NCBI GenBank assembly: GCA_023432885.1
Contig: JAEZEU010000525.1
Location: 1-12,847, forward strand
Direction of reading: 5' to 3'
Source of the DNA: Pseudomonadota bacterium
Lineage (GTDB): Bacteria; Pseudomonadota; Alphaproteobacteria; Rhizobiales; Xanthobacteraceae
Length of the DNA: 12,847 nt
How positions within the stretch are numbered: position 1 is the stretch's first letter; every line of letters starts with the position of its first letter. The notes beneath the pieces are model-generated. The model was not told where the DNA came from. It saw only the letters and a list, made by a program, of their open reading frames with translations, and ran no database searches. Of this stretch, positions 1 through 6,731 are shown piece after piece. The position numbers were made by a program, and so were the translations under genes.

Positions 1-1623
1 TTGCTGGACCTTCAGCGCGAAGCGGCGGACGCGCGGCGCGCTATGCGCCGTGCCGCGCTCCGGCTCGCCCAGATCCATGGTGAGGGCGTCGCGGAGAAAA
101 TCGAAAATGCCGTCGTCGGCGGCGAACCATTCGGCGCGTGCCTGCTCGCTGGTCCCGGCAATGAGTGCATGATCTTCCGCCGATGCCCCGGCCTGGGTGA
201 GATAGGTGCGGTAGACCGGAAAGTGCAGCACGTAAAGTTCGAGCGCCTGCCGCAGGCTGTCGGAGGAAAAATCACGGGTGGAGTAGTGACCGCTGGCAAT
301 GCGCGCCAGCAAGCGCGACAGCACCGTGAACTCACTGCCAAGGATCGTTTCCAGCACGCGCCGCTTGGCCTCTTTCAGCACAGGCTCGAGCTGCGGCGGT
401 CGATTGCTGAGCTGCCGCCACACCTCGTCGAGCGCTTCAAGCCCATCACCTGCGATCAGTAGCTGCGTGATCGTATTCAGCCACTCATACCCGGTCGTGC
501 CGTGAACGCCGGGGAAGGCGGGCAGCTTTTCGTCCTCGCCAAGGATCGTTTCGATCACGAGATAGAACGGTGCCCCCTTGTTGCGTCTCGCGCTCCGAAC
601 GAGGCGCCGCAACCGCTGGCAATACTGGACGGGGTCGCGCAGTCCGTCGATGTGATCGAGCCGCAGCCCGTCCAGCCGTCCTTCGCTGATGAGCCGGCCG
701 ACCAAGCGGTGCGTGGATGCAAACGTGCGGGCGTCCTCGACCCGCAGGCCCGCCAGCGAATTGACGTCGAAGAAACGCCGATAGTTGATGTCGCTGGATG
801 CAAGCCGCCAATGCGCGAGGCGGTAGTGCTGCCGTTCCAGGAGATAATGAAGCGTCAGTGTCTGCGCCGGACGGTTCGCGCCGGCACGATAAGCGTCAAG
901 CCCGCGCGCGATGAGCTCCGCGCTGGCTTCGATCGATCGCAGCTCTGCCTTGAAGGCAGGCGCTTCCTGCCGATTTGGATGGTGCAGGCCGGCATGGCGG
1001 GAGGCCAGGTCCAGGAGATGCTTTCCGGCTGGATCGGTTTCCGCCTGCGCCTCCTTGACAAGCGCGCGCAGAATTTCGCTGTAGCGCTCGGGCGCGATCG
1101 GCAATCGGTGCTCGTAATACCACGCGGAGAAGCTCCCGCCGGCCGGGTCATAGCGCAACTCGATCTCGCCTTGTTCGAGCGCCTTTCCGTAAGGCGATCC
1201 CAGGATCGGCAGCAGGATGCCGCCGCGGGCGCGGTGTGGCAGCTGCTCCCAATCGACGTCGAAGGAGGCGGCATGGGGCGAGGCAGGCCCCCATTCGAGC
1301 ATGTCGAGCCACCAGGGGTTATCCGCGAAGTGAACACCGACATGGTTGGGCACGAAATCGAGTATCAGGCCGAGATCATGTTCGCGCAGCGCTTCGCTGA
1401 GCCTGTAGAAGCCGGCTTCGCCGCCGAGCTCCGGATTGAACTGGTTGTGGTCGATGATGTCGTAGCCGTGGGTGCTGCCCGCGCGCGCCTTCAGGAAGGG
1501 AGACGCATAGACATGGCTGATGCCGAGTGCCTTCAGATAAGGCACGCACTGGATTGCCGCATCGAAATCGAAATCCTTCGAAAGTTGCAGCCGGTACGTT
1601 GCGGTCGGGATGGATGGAGGCAT
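1..1623 (-). CDS. treY: Maltooligosyl trehalose synthase (TreY), 3' end cut by window edge
   Basis: Isomerises the reducing-end alpha-1,4 linkage of maltooligosaccharides to alpha-1,1, giving maltooligosyltrehalose, the substrate of TreZ; cytoplasmic GH13 enzyme. The minus-strand frame is open from an ATG at 1623 to base 1, giving 541 residues with no stop. TreY is usually about 850-950 aa, so the C-terminal part lies outside the window. It begins MPPSIPTATYRLQLSKDF, the typical TreY N-terminus. GH13 motifs are in order: DFVPNHVG at about 89-96 (region I), GLRLDHIDGL at 319-328 with nucleophile Asp323 (region II), and VIETILGEDE at 356-365 with acid/base Glu358 (region III). The ATG follows the treZ stop by 4 nt without an obvious ribosome binding site, so translational coupling to treZ is likely. 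Identity is confident; no frameshift is seen in the visible part. Confidence 0.95.
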   Translation of the reverse strand, partial: MPPSIPTATYRLQLSKDFDFDAAIQCVPYLKALGISHVYASPFLKARAGSTHGYDIIDHNQFNPELGGEAGFYRLSEALREHDLGLILDFVPNHVGVHFADNPWWLDMLEWGPASPHAASFDVDWEQLPHRARGGILLPILGSPYGKALEQGEIELRYDPAGGSFSAWYYEHRLPIAPERYSEILRALVKEAQAETDPAGKHLLDLASRHAGLHHPNRQEAPAFKAELRSIEASAELIARGLDAYRAGANRPAQTLTLHYLLERQHYRLAHWRLASSDINYRRFFDVNSLAGLRVEDARTFASTHRLVGRLISEGRLDGLRLDHIDGLRDPVQYCQRLRRLVRSARRNKGAPFYLVIETILGEDEKLPAFPGVHGTTGYEWLNTITQLLIAGDGLEALDEVWRQLSNRPPQLEPVLKEAKRRVLETILGSEFTVLSRLLARIASGHYSTRDFSSDSLRQALELYVLHFPVYRTYLTQAGASAEDHALIAGTSEQARAEWFAADDGIFDFLRDALTMDLGEPERGTAHSAPRVRRFALKVQQ

Positions 1624-1627
1624 TGCG

Positions 1628-3388
1628 CTATTCGATGCGCCAGCTCACCGTCCAGGGCGGCAGGCGCCCGGTCAATTCCGCACCCCATATCAGAGTTCCA
1701 CGGGCGGACGACGGAGCCGCGATGTCCTGATCGGAAAGATTGGCCGTGAGGCTGAGGCGGGTGTCGTCGCCCATGTGCCAGTCGGCCGATAGCAGGCCGG
1801 CCTTGGTCGCCTCTGCGGTGCCAAAGCTTGCGCCGCCGACCAGCCGGGGAATGACTTCGCGGAGGCGGATGGCGAGCAATTCGCGCACCAATTTCAAGGT
1901 CTCTCTGCCCGGGCTTGTTGTGCGGGCGTCCCAATCGATACGAGCCATGTGGAACGTCGCCTCATCAAGGGGATCGGGAATCTGGTCGCCATGCCTGGCA
2001 TAGGCATCGGCGAATTCCTTTCTGCGGCCCGCCCGCACCGCCTCGGCGAGGCCGCCCTGGAAGTCGCAGAAGAAGGGGAAAGGCTTTGTCGATCCCCATT
2101 CCTCGCCCATGAAGAGCATCGGCACGCAAGGGCAGAGCAGGGTGATCGCCAGTGCGGCTTGCAGCGCTTTCGGTTTCGCGCTTCCGGCAAGACGGTCACC
2201 GAGCGGGCGATTGCCGATCTGATCGTGGTTCTGCACGAAGTTGACGAAGGCGAGCGGCGCCAGCTTGCCGCTCGGCTCGCCGCGGGGTTCACCGCCTCGA
2301 TGCTCGGATGGCTCGCCTTGATAGACAAAGCCGGAGCTGAGCGCACGGGCGATGTCCTGCAACGGTGCCTGTCGATAGTCGCGATAGTAGCCGTGCGTCT
2401 CGCCCTTCAGCAACACGTGCCAGGCGTGATGATAATCGTCGTTCCACTGTGCGCGGTATCGACCGCGAGGGATCGGATCGACGGGGTCGAGCAGGCCGGC
2501 GGTGTTGTCATCGTTCTCAAGGACGAGATGAATCTGCCGGCCGCTCGAGCGGGCGAGCTCTCCTGCCGCAAGGCTGAGTTCGCGCAGCATGGACATCTTT
2601 CCCGGTTCGACGATGGCATGAACGGCATCAAGCCGAAGTCCGTCGAACCGATAGTCGCGAAGCCAGGTTATCGCGCTTTCGATCGCGAACGCGCGCACCT
2701 CCGGCCGCCGGAAATCGATGGCGCTCCCCCAGGGCGTTTGCGTGTCGCTGAAAAACGCGGGCACATAGCGCGCGAGGAAATTTCCCTCTGGCCCGAAGTG
2801 ATTGTAGACCACGTCGAGCAGCACCATGAGGCCGCGCTGGTGCGCGGCGTCCACCAGTGCCTTTAGCTGTTCCGGTCTGCCATAGGTGGCGTCGGGTGCG
2901 TACCACAGCACGCCGTCATAGCCCCAGTTGCGGTTGCCTGCGAAGTCCGTGAGCGGCATCAATTCGAGCACCGTGATGCCGGTCTCCACGAGATGATCGA
3001 GCTTGTCGATGATAGCGCGGAAGGTGCCTTCGGCCGTGAAGGCGCCTACATGAGCCTCGAGGATAACGGCTTCATGCCATGGGCGGCCGCGCCAATCGAC
3101 CGCACGCCACGGATAGGCGCCGTGGCTGATCACCTCGGAAGGGCCGAAGACGTCGCCGGGCTGAAAGGCCGATGCTGGATCGGGGACGTCGAGTTCGTCG
3201 TCGATGCGAAACTTGTATTGAGTGCCTGCGGCTGCGTCCGGGACATGGGCCGTGTACCAGCCTCCATCCTCACGTGTCATCGCGATAGGGCGATCGAGAA
3301 GCAGGTCTACTTGCCGCGCGCCCGGCGCCCACAGTCTGAACTTCACGCCCTCGCTGGTGATCAGGGGGCCGAATTGCCGTTGCAGCAT
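1628..3388 (-). CDS. treZ: Malto-oligosyltrehalose trehalohydrolase (TreZ)
   Basis: Releases trehalose from maltooligosyltrehalose by cutting the alpha-1,4 bond next to the trehalose end; cytoplasmic GH13 enzyme acting after TreY. The product is 586 aa, normal for TreZ. It starts MLQRQFGPLITSEGVKFRLW, an N-terminal beta-sandwich (CBM48-like), followed by the barrel with LLDVVYNHFGPEGN at 190-203, FDGLRLDAVHAI at 248-259 (nucleophile Asp254), LVLENDDN at 288-295 (acid Glu291) and FVQNHDQIGN at 384-393 (Asp389). The frame stays open 56 codons further upstream to 3556, but the family N-terminus begins at the ATG at 3388, so that start is preferred even though its ribosome binding site is weak. 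It is first in the treZ-treY operon. A debranching gene (treX/glgX), often adjacent, is not seen in this window. Confidence 0.95.
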   Translation of the reverse strand: MLQRQFGPLITSEGVKFRLWAPGARQVDLLLDRPIAMTREDGGWYTAHVPDAAAGTQYKFRIDDELDVPDPASAFQPGDVFGPSEVISHGAYPWRAVDWRGRPWHEAVILEAHVGAFTAEGTFRAIIDKLDHLVETGITVLELMPLTDFAGNRNWGYDGVLWYAPDATYGRPEQLKALVDAAHQRGLMVLLDVVYNHFGPEGNFLARYVPAFFSDTQTPWGSAIDFRRPEVRAFAIESAITWLRDYRFDGLRLDAVHAIVEPGKMSMLRELSLAAGELARSSGRQIHLVLENDDNTAGLLDPVDPIPRGRYRAQWNDDYHHAWHVLLKGETHGYYRDYRQAPLQDIARALSSGFVYQGEPSEHRGGEPRGEPSGKLAPLAFVNFVQNHDQIGNRPLGDRLAGSAKPKALQAALAITLLCPCVPMLFMGEEWGSTKPFPFFCDFQGGLAEAVRAGRRKEFADAYARHGDQIPDPLDEATFHMARIDWDARTTSPGRETLKLVRELLAIRLREVIPRLVGGASFGTAEATKAGLLSADWHMGDDTRLSLTANLSDQDIAAPSSARGTLIWGAELTGRLPPWTVSWRIE

Positions 3389-3470
3389 GCGAGGGATCGG
3401 GAGCTTCTGGATTGCTTGGCGAACCAAAGCCGCAGCCGCGACACTTGTTCCGAAGCGCCATGCGGGAAAA

Positions 3471-3485
3471 ACTTGGGAACCAAGT
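3471..3485. promoter_or_regulatory. Inverted repeat in the treZ / small-gene divergent promoter region
   Basis: ACTTGG (3471-3476) and CCAAGT (3480-3485) form a perfect 6-bp inverted repeat with a 3-nt spacer. It sits in the 155-bp non-coding gap between the divergent starts of treZ (3388) and the 62-aa gene (3544). A second short inverted repeat, TTGG-CGAA-CCAA, lies at about 3415-3426. These could be an operator or simple hairpins; no regulator is identifiable and no clear -35/-10 pair was found. Confidence 0.3.
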
Positions 3486-3533
3486 CTCTCCCAGGTGATT
3501 GGCTGCTGGACACGCCCGTTGGCGGTGGCGAGC

Positions 3534-3539
3534 AGGGGA
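3534..3539 (+). promoter_or_regulatory. Ribosome binding site for the 62-aa small protein
   Basis: AGGGGA ends 4 nt before the ATG at 3544. It selects this start over an in-frame upstream ATG at 3499 that has no comparable site. Confidence 0.6.
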
Positions 3540-3543
3540 TCCC

Positions 3544-3732
3544 ATGAATACGGCAATCAACAGGCAGGCGCAGGAGGTGTGCCGCTACTATCGATCGCTG
3601 GGCCTTATCTGCCGGCAGCAAGCCGTTCGTTACCCGGAGGCGAGCTGGGCATGGCTTAGCGAAGCCCAGCGTTGGGAAGAATTGGCAGCCGTCCGAGAGC
3701 AGGAAACCGCTACCGTGCCCGCGCTCCCGTAG
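3544..3732 (+). CDS. Small Trp/Arg-rich hypothetical protein, 62 aa
   Basis: Function unknown. It begins MNTAINRQAQEVCRYYRSLG and continues through CRQQAVRYPEASWAWLSEAQRWEELA, predicted largely helical, with no signal peptide or membrane segment. The pattern of a Tyr/Cys/Arg helix followed by a W-x-x-L-x-x-A-x-x-WE-x-LA helix resembles small uncharacterised proteins common in Bradyrhizobium genomes; this is family-style recognition, not a database match. The ATG has a good AGGGGA site. The gene is transcribed divergently from treZ, and its TAG abuts the end of the hydrolase relic on the other strand. Many such genes are stress-linked in these bacteria, but no stress promoter was found here. 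Confidence 0.6.
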   Translation: MNTAINRQAQEVCRYYRSLGLICRQQAVRYPEASWAWLSEAQRWEELAAVREQETATVPALP

Positions 3733-3843
3733 CTACTGATCCGACTGCAGCCATTCTGCCGCACCGCGCCACAGGGTGTCGCGGTGCTCGGGACGGAAGA
3801 AGCCCATGTGTCCGGTCTTCTTCACGCTCTGGGTGCCGATGTT
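3733..3843 (-). pseudogene. Relic of the 3' end of an alpha/beta-hydrolase gene
   Basis: Read on the minus strand this stretch encodes SVKKTGHMGFFRPEHRDTLW followed by RGAAEWLQSDQ and a TAG at 3735-3733. The same C-terminus occurs in the complete hydrolase at 6732-7637. At DNA level 3745-3827 matches 6741-6823 at 77 of 83 positions without gaps. Beyond it, the relic has 9 extra bases (codons T-Q-S) and similarity fades near 3843. No upstream hydrolase sequence follows; a hairpin and the chemoreceptor gene lie there instead. It retains the catalytic-type His (codon at 3810-3808). About 35 residues remain of a roughly 300-residue protein, so it is surely non-functional. The inserted codons suggest a diverged paralog rather than a recent duplicate. 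Confidence 0.85.
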
Positions 3844-3846
3844 ACT

Positions 3847-3867
3847 GGCCCGGGCGCACGCCGGGCC
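3847..3867 (-). terminator. GC-rich hairpin downstream of the chemoreceptor gene
   Basis: GGCCCGG (3847-3853) pairs perfectly with CCGGGCC (3861-3867) around a 7-nt loop, about 40 nt past the chemoreceptor stop codon. The position suits a terminator for that gene, but no T-run follows on the minus strand, so a classic intrinsic terminator is not shown. Confidence 0.35.
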
Positions 3868-3907
3868 TGCATCGCACCAGCGACTGCCACATGCAGCCTC
3901 CGGGCAT

Positions 3908-6007
3908 CTATGCCGCCTTGATGTCGTTCAGGAAGGACTCGACATGGGCTCGCATCATTTCCGATTGCTGAGACAATTCCTGGGAGGCTTGCAGCACCTG
4001 CTGGGCGGCAGCTCCGGTATCACCGGCAGCCTGGCGTACGCCGGTGACGTTCGACGAGATTTCCGTCGTTCCCAGCGCAGCTTGCTGAACGTTGCGCGCG
4101 ATCTCCTGGGTGGCTGAGCCCTGCTCCTCCACGGCGCCAGCAATCGCCGCCGTGATTTCATTCATTTGATTGATGGTCTCGGTTATCCCCTTGATAGCTG
4201 CCACGGCTTCGGACGAGGAACTCTGGATCGAGCCAACCTGGACGCCGATCTGATCGGTCGCTTTCGCGGTCTGCTCGGCCAGGCTTTTGACTTCGCTTGC
4301 AACGACAGCGAAGCCTCTGCCGGCCTCGCCGGCGCGTGCCGCTTCAATCGTGGCGTTCAGTGCCAGTAGGTTGGTCTGGCTGGCAATTTCGCTAATGAGC
4401 TTCACGACGTCACCGATGTTCGCTGCATCGTTCTGGAGCCCGTGCACCCGTGCATTCGTGCGCTCGGCTTCGGCTACCGCCCGCTGCGCGATACTTGCTG
4501 ACTGCGCGACTTGTCGGCCGATCTCGGTGACCGAGCTCGCGAGCTCCTCGGCAGCAGCCGCCACCGTTTGGACGTTGGCGGAAGCCTCTTCCGTGGCGGT
4601 GGAGACGGCGGTGGACTGAGCGCTGGTTTCCTCGGCGGTTGCGGTCATCGCCGTTGCCGTCGCCTGCAATTCGGTGGAGGCAGCTGCAACCGAGCGCAGG
4701 ACCGAGGAGATTTCAGTGTCAAAGCTGGTCGTGAGCTCATTGACCCGGTTCGCGCGGGCCATCCGCTGGGTGATGGCCTCGGCTTCCTTGGCGGCAAGTT
4801 CCTTGGCCTTGATCATGTTCTCCTTGAAGACGACTACAGCGCGGGCCATCAATCCGATCTCATCGCGCTTGTCAGTTGCGGGAATTACGGCGGAGTGATC
4901 GCCACCCGCCAGCTGACCCATTGCGCTGACCATCTTGAGAACGGGCGGCACGATCGAACGGTTGGTCAGGTAAACGACCGTCGCGGATGCGCCCAAGCCC
5001 ACCCCGAGGAGAACCCACAGCGTGATCATGAGGAAATCGGTTTCCGCGAGCGCCTTTTCCCCGTCGGTCCTCAGCGCCTCCTGCTGGCGAGCGACCATAC
5101 CGCCGGAGCGCGCTCCCTCGGCGTCCTTCGGGCCGGCAAAAATATCGATCAGCTTGTTGGCGCGAGGTGCCGCTTCGTTCGTCAGGAACCACTGGGCCAT
5201 ATTCCACCGGTCCGAGGCCCGGATTTCAAACATCTTCGGCGGCAGCTGCGAGAACTTGAGACGGGCGTCCACCAGCGAATCAAAGGCCTTCTGCTGCTCG
5301 GACGTCATCTCCGGCCGGCGCTTGGACAGCGCTTCGAACTTCCTCTGATTGAGCGACCAGAGCTCTTCGTACTCTTTCTTGTAGGCGCTATCGCCGGTCA
5401 GAAGATATCCCCGGATAGCTCCGACGGCCATTGCAAGGCTGCCTCGCAAATCGGCGAAATCGATCAAGAGGCTCTTGCGCGCGTCCGTCGAGGGGATGAG
5501 ACTTTCCTCATTGATGATCGAGGTGGCGTTCTGGAGCATCGATCTGGCCAGGGGCGCGGCTTCCGTCACCAGGATCTTGTTGGCGGGCTGCTCATCCGCG
5601 GTGTGAGCGATCGCTTCGGCTTTGTCTTGCGCATTGCGCAGCCCCTCCAGCAACGGCTTTGCACCCTGCCAGTCGGTCTTGTTCTGCTGAATGGTCCACT
5701 CGGCCGAAAGATGATCCATGTCGGAGCTCCGCTTCTGTATCTCTCTCCAGAGAGCGGCTCGTTCCGTCTTGAACCCTTCGTTTCCCGTGATCAGCCAGCC
5801 CCGCAGCGAGGCGAGAGAGGCATAGACTCCCGAGATCAGGTCGCTTGCTGCCAAGGCGGTGGGGACGCGAAGATTGGCGTTGCGCGCCGTCGATTCACCG
5901 ACCGACTGAACTTTGACAATGGTTATGCCGATTGCAGCTGCCAGTAGAATACAAAGCGTGCCGCAACCGATGATGAGTCGACTACGAATACCTAGGTGGA
6001 GCTGCAT
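3908..6007 (-). CDS. Methyl-accepting chemotaxis protein with tandem helical sensor modules
   Basis: A transmembrane chemoreceptor that should signal through CheW/CheA to the flagellar motor; the ligand cannot be read from sequence. The product is 699 aa: a short cytoplasmic N-terminus, TM1 at about 10-31, a helical periplasmic region at 32-324, TM2 at about 325-347, HAMP at about 347-400, and a coiled-coil signalling domain at about 430-690. The conserved hairpin tip is at 540-570 (EIASQTNLLALNATIEAARA, then GEAGRGFAVVA). The periplasmic part contains two related modules, with RGWLITGN at 69-76 and RGYLLTGD at 199-206, each followed by an acidic/aromatic helix; this resembles HBM/CHASE3-type four-helix sensors. 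It ends FLNDIKAA, without a CheR-tethering pentapeptide. The ATG at 6007 has a GAGGAA site; a 38-codon upstream extension was rejected. No other chemotaxis genes are nearby, so it is an orphan receptor. Confidence 0.93.
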   Translation of the reverse strand: MQLHLGIRSRLIIGCGTLCILLAAAIGITIVKVQSVGESTARNANLRVPTALAASDLISGVYASLASLRGWLITGNEGFKTERAALWREIQKRSSDMDHLSAEWTIQQNKTDWQGAKPLLEGLRNAQDKAEAIAHTADEQPANKILVTEAAPLARSMLQNATSIINEESLIPSTDARKSLLIDFADLRGSLAMAVGAIRGYLLTGDSAYKKEYEELWSLNQRKFEALSKRRPEMTSEQQKAFDSLVDARLKFSQLPPKMFEIRASDRWNMAQWFLTNEAAPRANKLIDIFAGPKDAEGARSGGMVARQQEALRTDGEKALAETDFLMITLWVLLGVGLGASATVVYLTNRSIVPPVLKMVSAMGQLAGGDHSAVIPATDKRDEIGLMARAVVVFKENMIKAKELAAKEAEAITQRMARANRVNELTTSFDTEISSVLRSVAAASTELQATATAMTATAEETSAQSTAVSTATEEASANVQTVAAAAEELASSVTEIGRQVAQSASIAQRAVAEAERTNARVHGLQNDAANIGDVVKLISEIASQTNLLALNATIEAARAGEAGRGFAVVASEVKSLAEQTAKATDQIGVQVGSIQSSSSEAVAAIKGITETINQMNEITAAIAGAVEEQGSATQEIARNVQQAALGTTEISSNVTGVRQAAGDTGAAAQQVLQASQELSQQSEMMRAHVESFLNDIKAA

Positions 6008-6014
6008 GGGCGCG

Positions 6015-6020
6015 TTCCTC
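6015..6020 (-). promoter_or_regulatory. Ribosome binding site of the chemoreceptor gene
   Basis: On the minus strand GAGGAA lies 7 nt upstream of the ATG at 6007. It fixes the start directly before MQLHLGIRSRL and the first membrane segment, rather than further upstream in the open frame. Confidence 0.65.
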
Positions 6021-6344
6021 GATTTGTTTTTGGATTGGTGCCGGGCCTGACACCCCGGGCCTGCGGGGCGGGCAAATGCGGCGAACGGCGTCGGTGCCGT
6101 AACGCAAGCACCGTCCGGCAACTTGGTTAATGATCGACGCGGGCGGTTTGATGCAGGTTAAGTCGAGCGCTTCGAAGCGACAGCTTGCCTCGGGCGTCAC
6201 CGCGGCAGGGTGATGCATGGCTGCGTGAAGACCCAGTTGAAGACACCTGGCGGTTGGCGGCGCTGAGGAATTGGAACAAGGCAGCGCCCTCCGGAGTCCT
6301 TCAGCGAGTGAAAGGCCGACACTGGTCGTCTGGAGCAGGCGGAA
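6021..6344. other. Non-coding stretch upstream of the chemoreceptor gene
   Basis: No convincing gene is seen. The stretch contains a 9-bp direct repeat CCGGGCCTG at 6041-6049 and 6055-6063, and a perfect 12-bp palindrome CGCTTCGAAGCG at 6168-6179. It should carry the chemoreceptor promoter, but no sigma-70 or sigma-54 type hexamer pair could be assigned. A weak GGAAC at 6273-6277 is not followed by a proper -10 for an EcfG-type promoter. Confidence 0.5.
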
Positions 6345-6533
6345 ATGACCTTCCGACCTTGGTCGCGAAGACACAGGTCACGGCGAGCCATTGCGACGCG
6401 AGCCTGGCTGGGTCTGGCCCTGCTCGCAGGAGGGCTGTTGCTGTTGACCATTCATCTCGGTGAGAGCGTAGTGAAATCCAGAGAACAGAAGCTATCCAGA
6501 TCCGCTGCGCCAATCTTGCCAGCGAAGGAATAG
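6345..6533 (+). CDS. Possible small single-pass membrane protein, 62 aa
   Basis: Unrecognised. The frame starts MTFRPWSRRHRSRRAIATRA, a strongly basic N-terminus, then WLGLALLAGGLLLLTIHLG, a good membrane helix at about residues 21-39, then a polar tail of about 20 residues ending LPAKE and TAG. Basic-then-hydrophobic order fits an N-in inner-membrane protein or an uncleaved signal anchor. A purine-rich AGGCGGA lies just before the ATG. It is the only plus-strand frame in the 6.0-6.7 kb gap that looks like a protein, but its codon use is not strongly biased and it has no operon partner. It could be chance. Confidence 0.4.
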   Translation: MTFRPWSRRHRSRRAIATRAWLGLALLAGGLLLLTIHLGESVVKSREQKLSRSAAPILPAKE

Positions 6534-6693
6534 GCGTGCGTAGATCGCGTAGGGCCGGATCGATCAGCAGGCCAGGCAAATGGCGCAGCTGCCACGTTGG
6601 CCCGCCGCGCCATTCCTTTCCTGCTCGCTATTGCGACACCACAATTGTGCTTTGGTTAGCGCAACGCCTGTTGATCTCGCTAAACAAGGAAGA

Positions 6694-6730
6694 TGGATTG
6701 CTTAGTCGCTTTCGGTCCTCGCAACGACGG
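6694..6730. repeat. Degenerate copy of a widespread intergenic palindromic repeat
   Basis: GGATTGCTTAGTCGCTTTCG followed by GTCCTCGCAACGACGG closely resembles the common bacterial intergenic hairpin GGATTGCTTCGTCGCTTCGC-TCCTCGCAATGACGG, known from memory in many proteobacteria including Bradyrhizobium. It differs by about three substitutions and one inserted T. The ends TTGC (6698-6701) and GCAA (6721-6724) can pair. It lies just past the 3' end of the complete hydrolase gene and might act as a weak terminator or mRNA-stabilising structure. Only one copy is seen in the window. Confidence 0.6.
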
Positions 6731-6731
6731 G

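Noticed and set aside
502..1749. Plus-strand open frame (415 codons) opposite treY and the end of treZ
   Set aside because: The minus strand encodes continuous TreY with all GH13 motifs; the plus frame crosses the treZ-treY junction.
3447..3500. GGAAC motifs as EcfG general-stress promoters for treZ or the small gene
   Set aside because: The minus-strand GGAAC has a GTT only at 22-nt spacing, and the plus-strand one (3476-3480) has GATT rather than CGTT at the right distance, so neither fits the consensus.
3389..3556. 56-codon N-terminal extension of TreZ
   Set aside because: TreZ proteins begin near MLQRxFGP; the extension lacks family similarity and would occupy the divergent promoter region and overlap the start of the small gene.
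4511..5947. Plus-strand open frame (478 codons) opposite the chemoreceptor
   Set aside because: Covers HAMP, TM2 and sensor codons of a clear receptor; Gly/Arg-rich shadow without domains.
3861..6063. CCGGGCCTG on both sides of the chemoreceptor gene (3861-3869, 6041-6049, 6055-6063) as element ends
   Set aside because: A 9-bp GC-rich word is expected by chance in this DNA; no inverted-repeat termini, target duplication or transposase accompany it.
6185..6463. Plus-strand open frame of 92 codons upstream of the small membrane candidate
   Set aside because: No protein-like pattern, overlaps the better 6345-6533 frame and lacks a good ribosome binding site.
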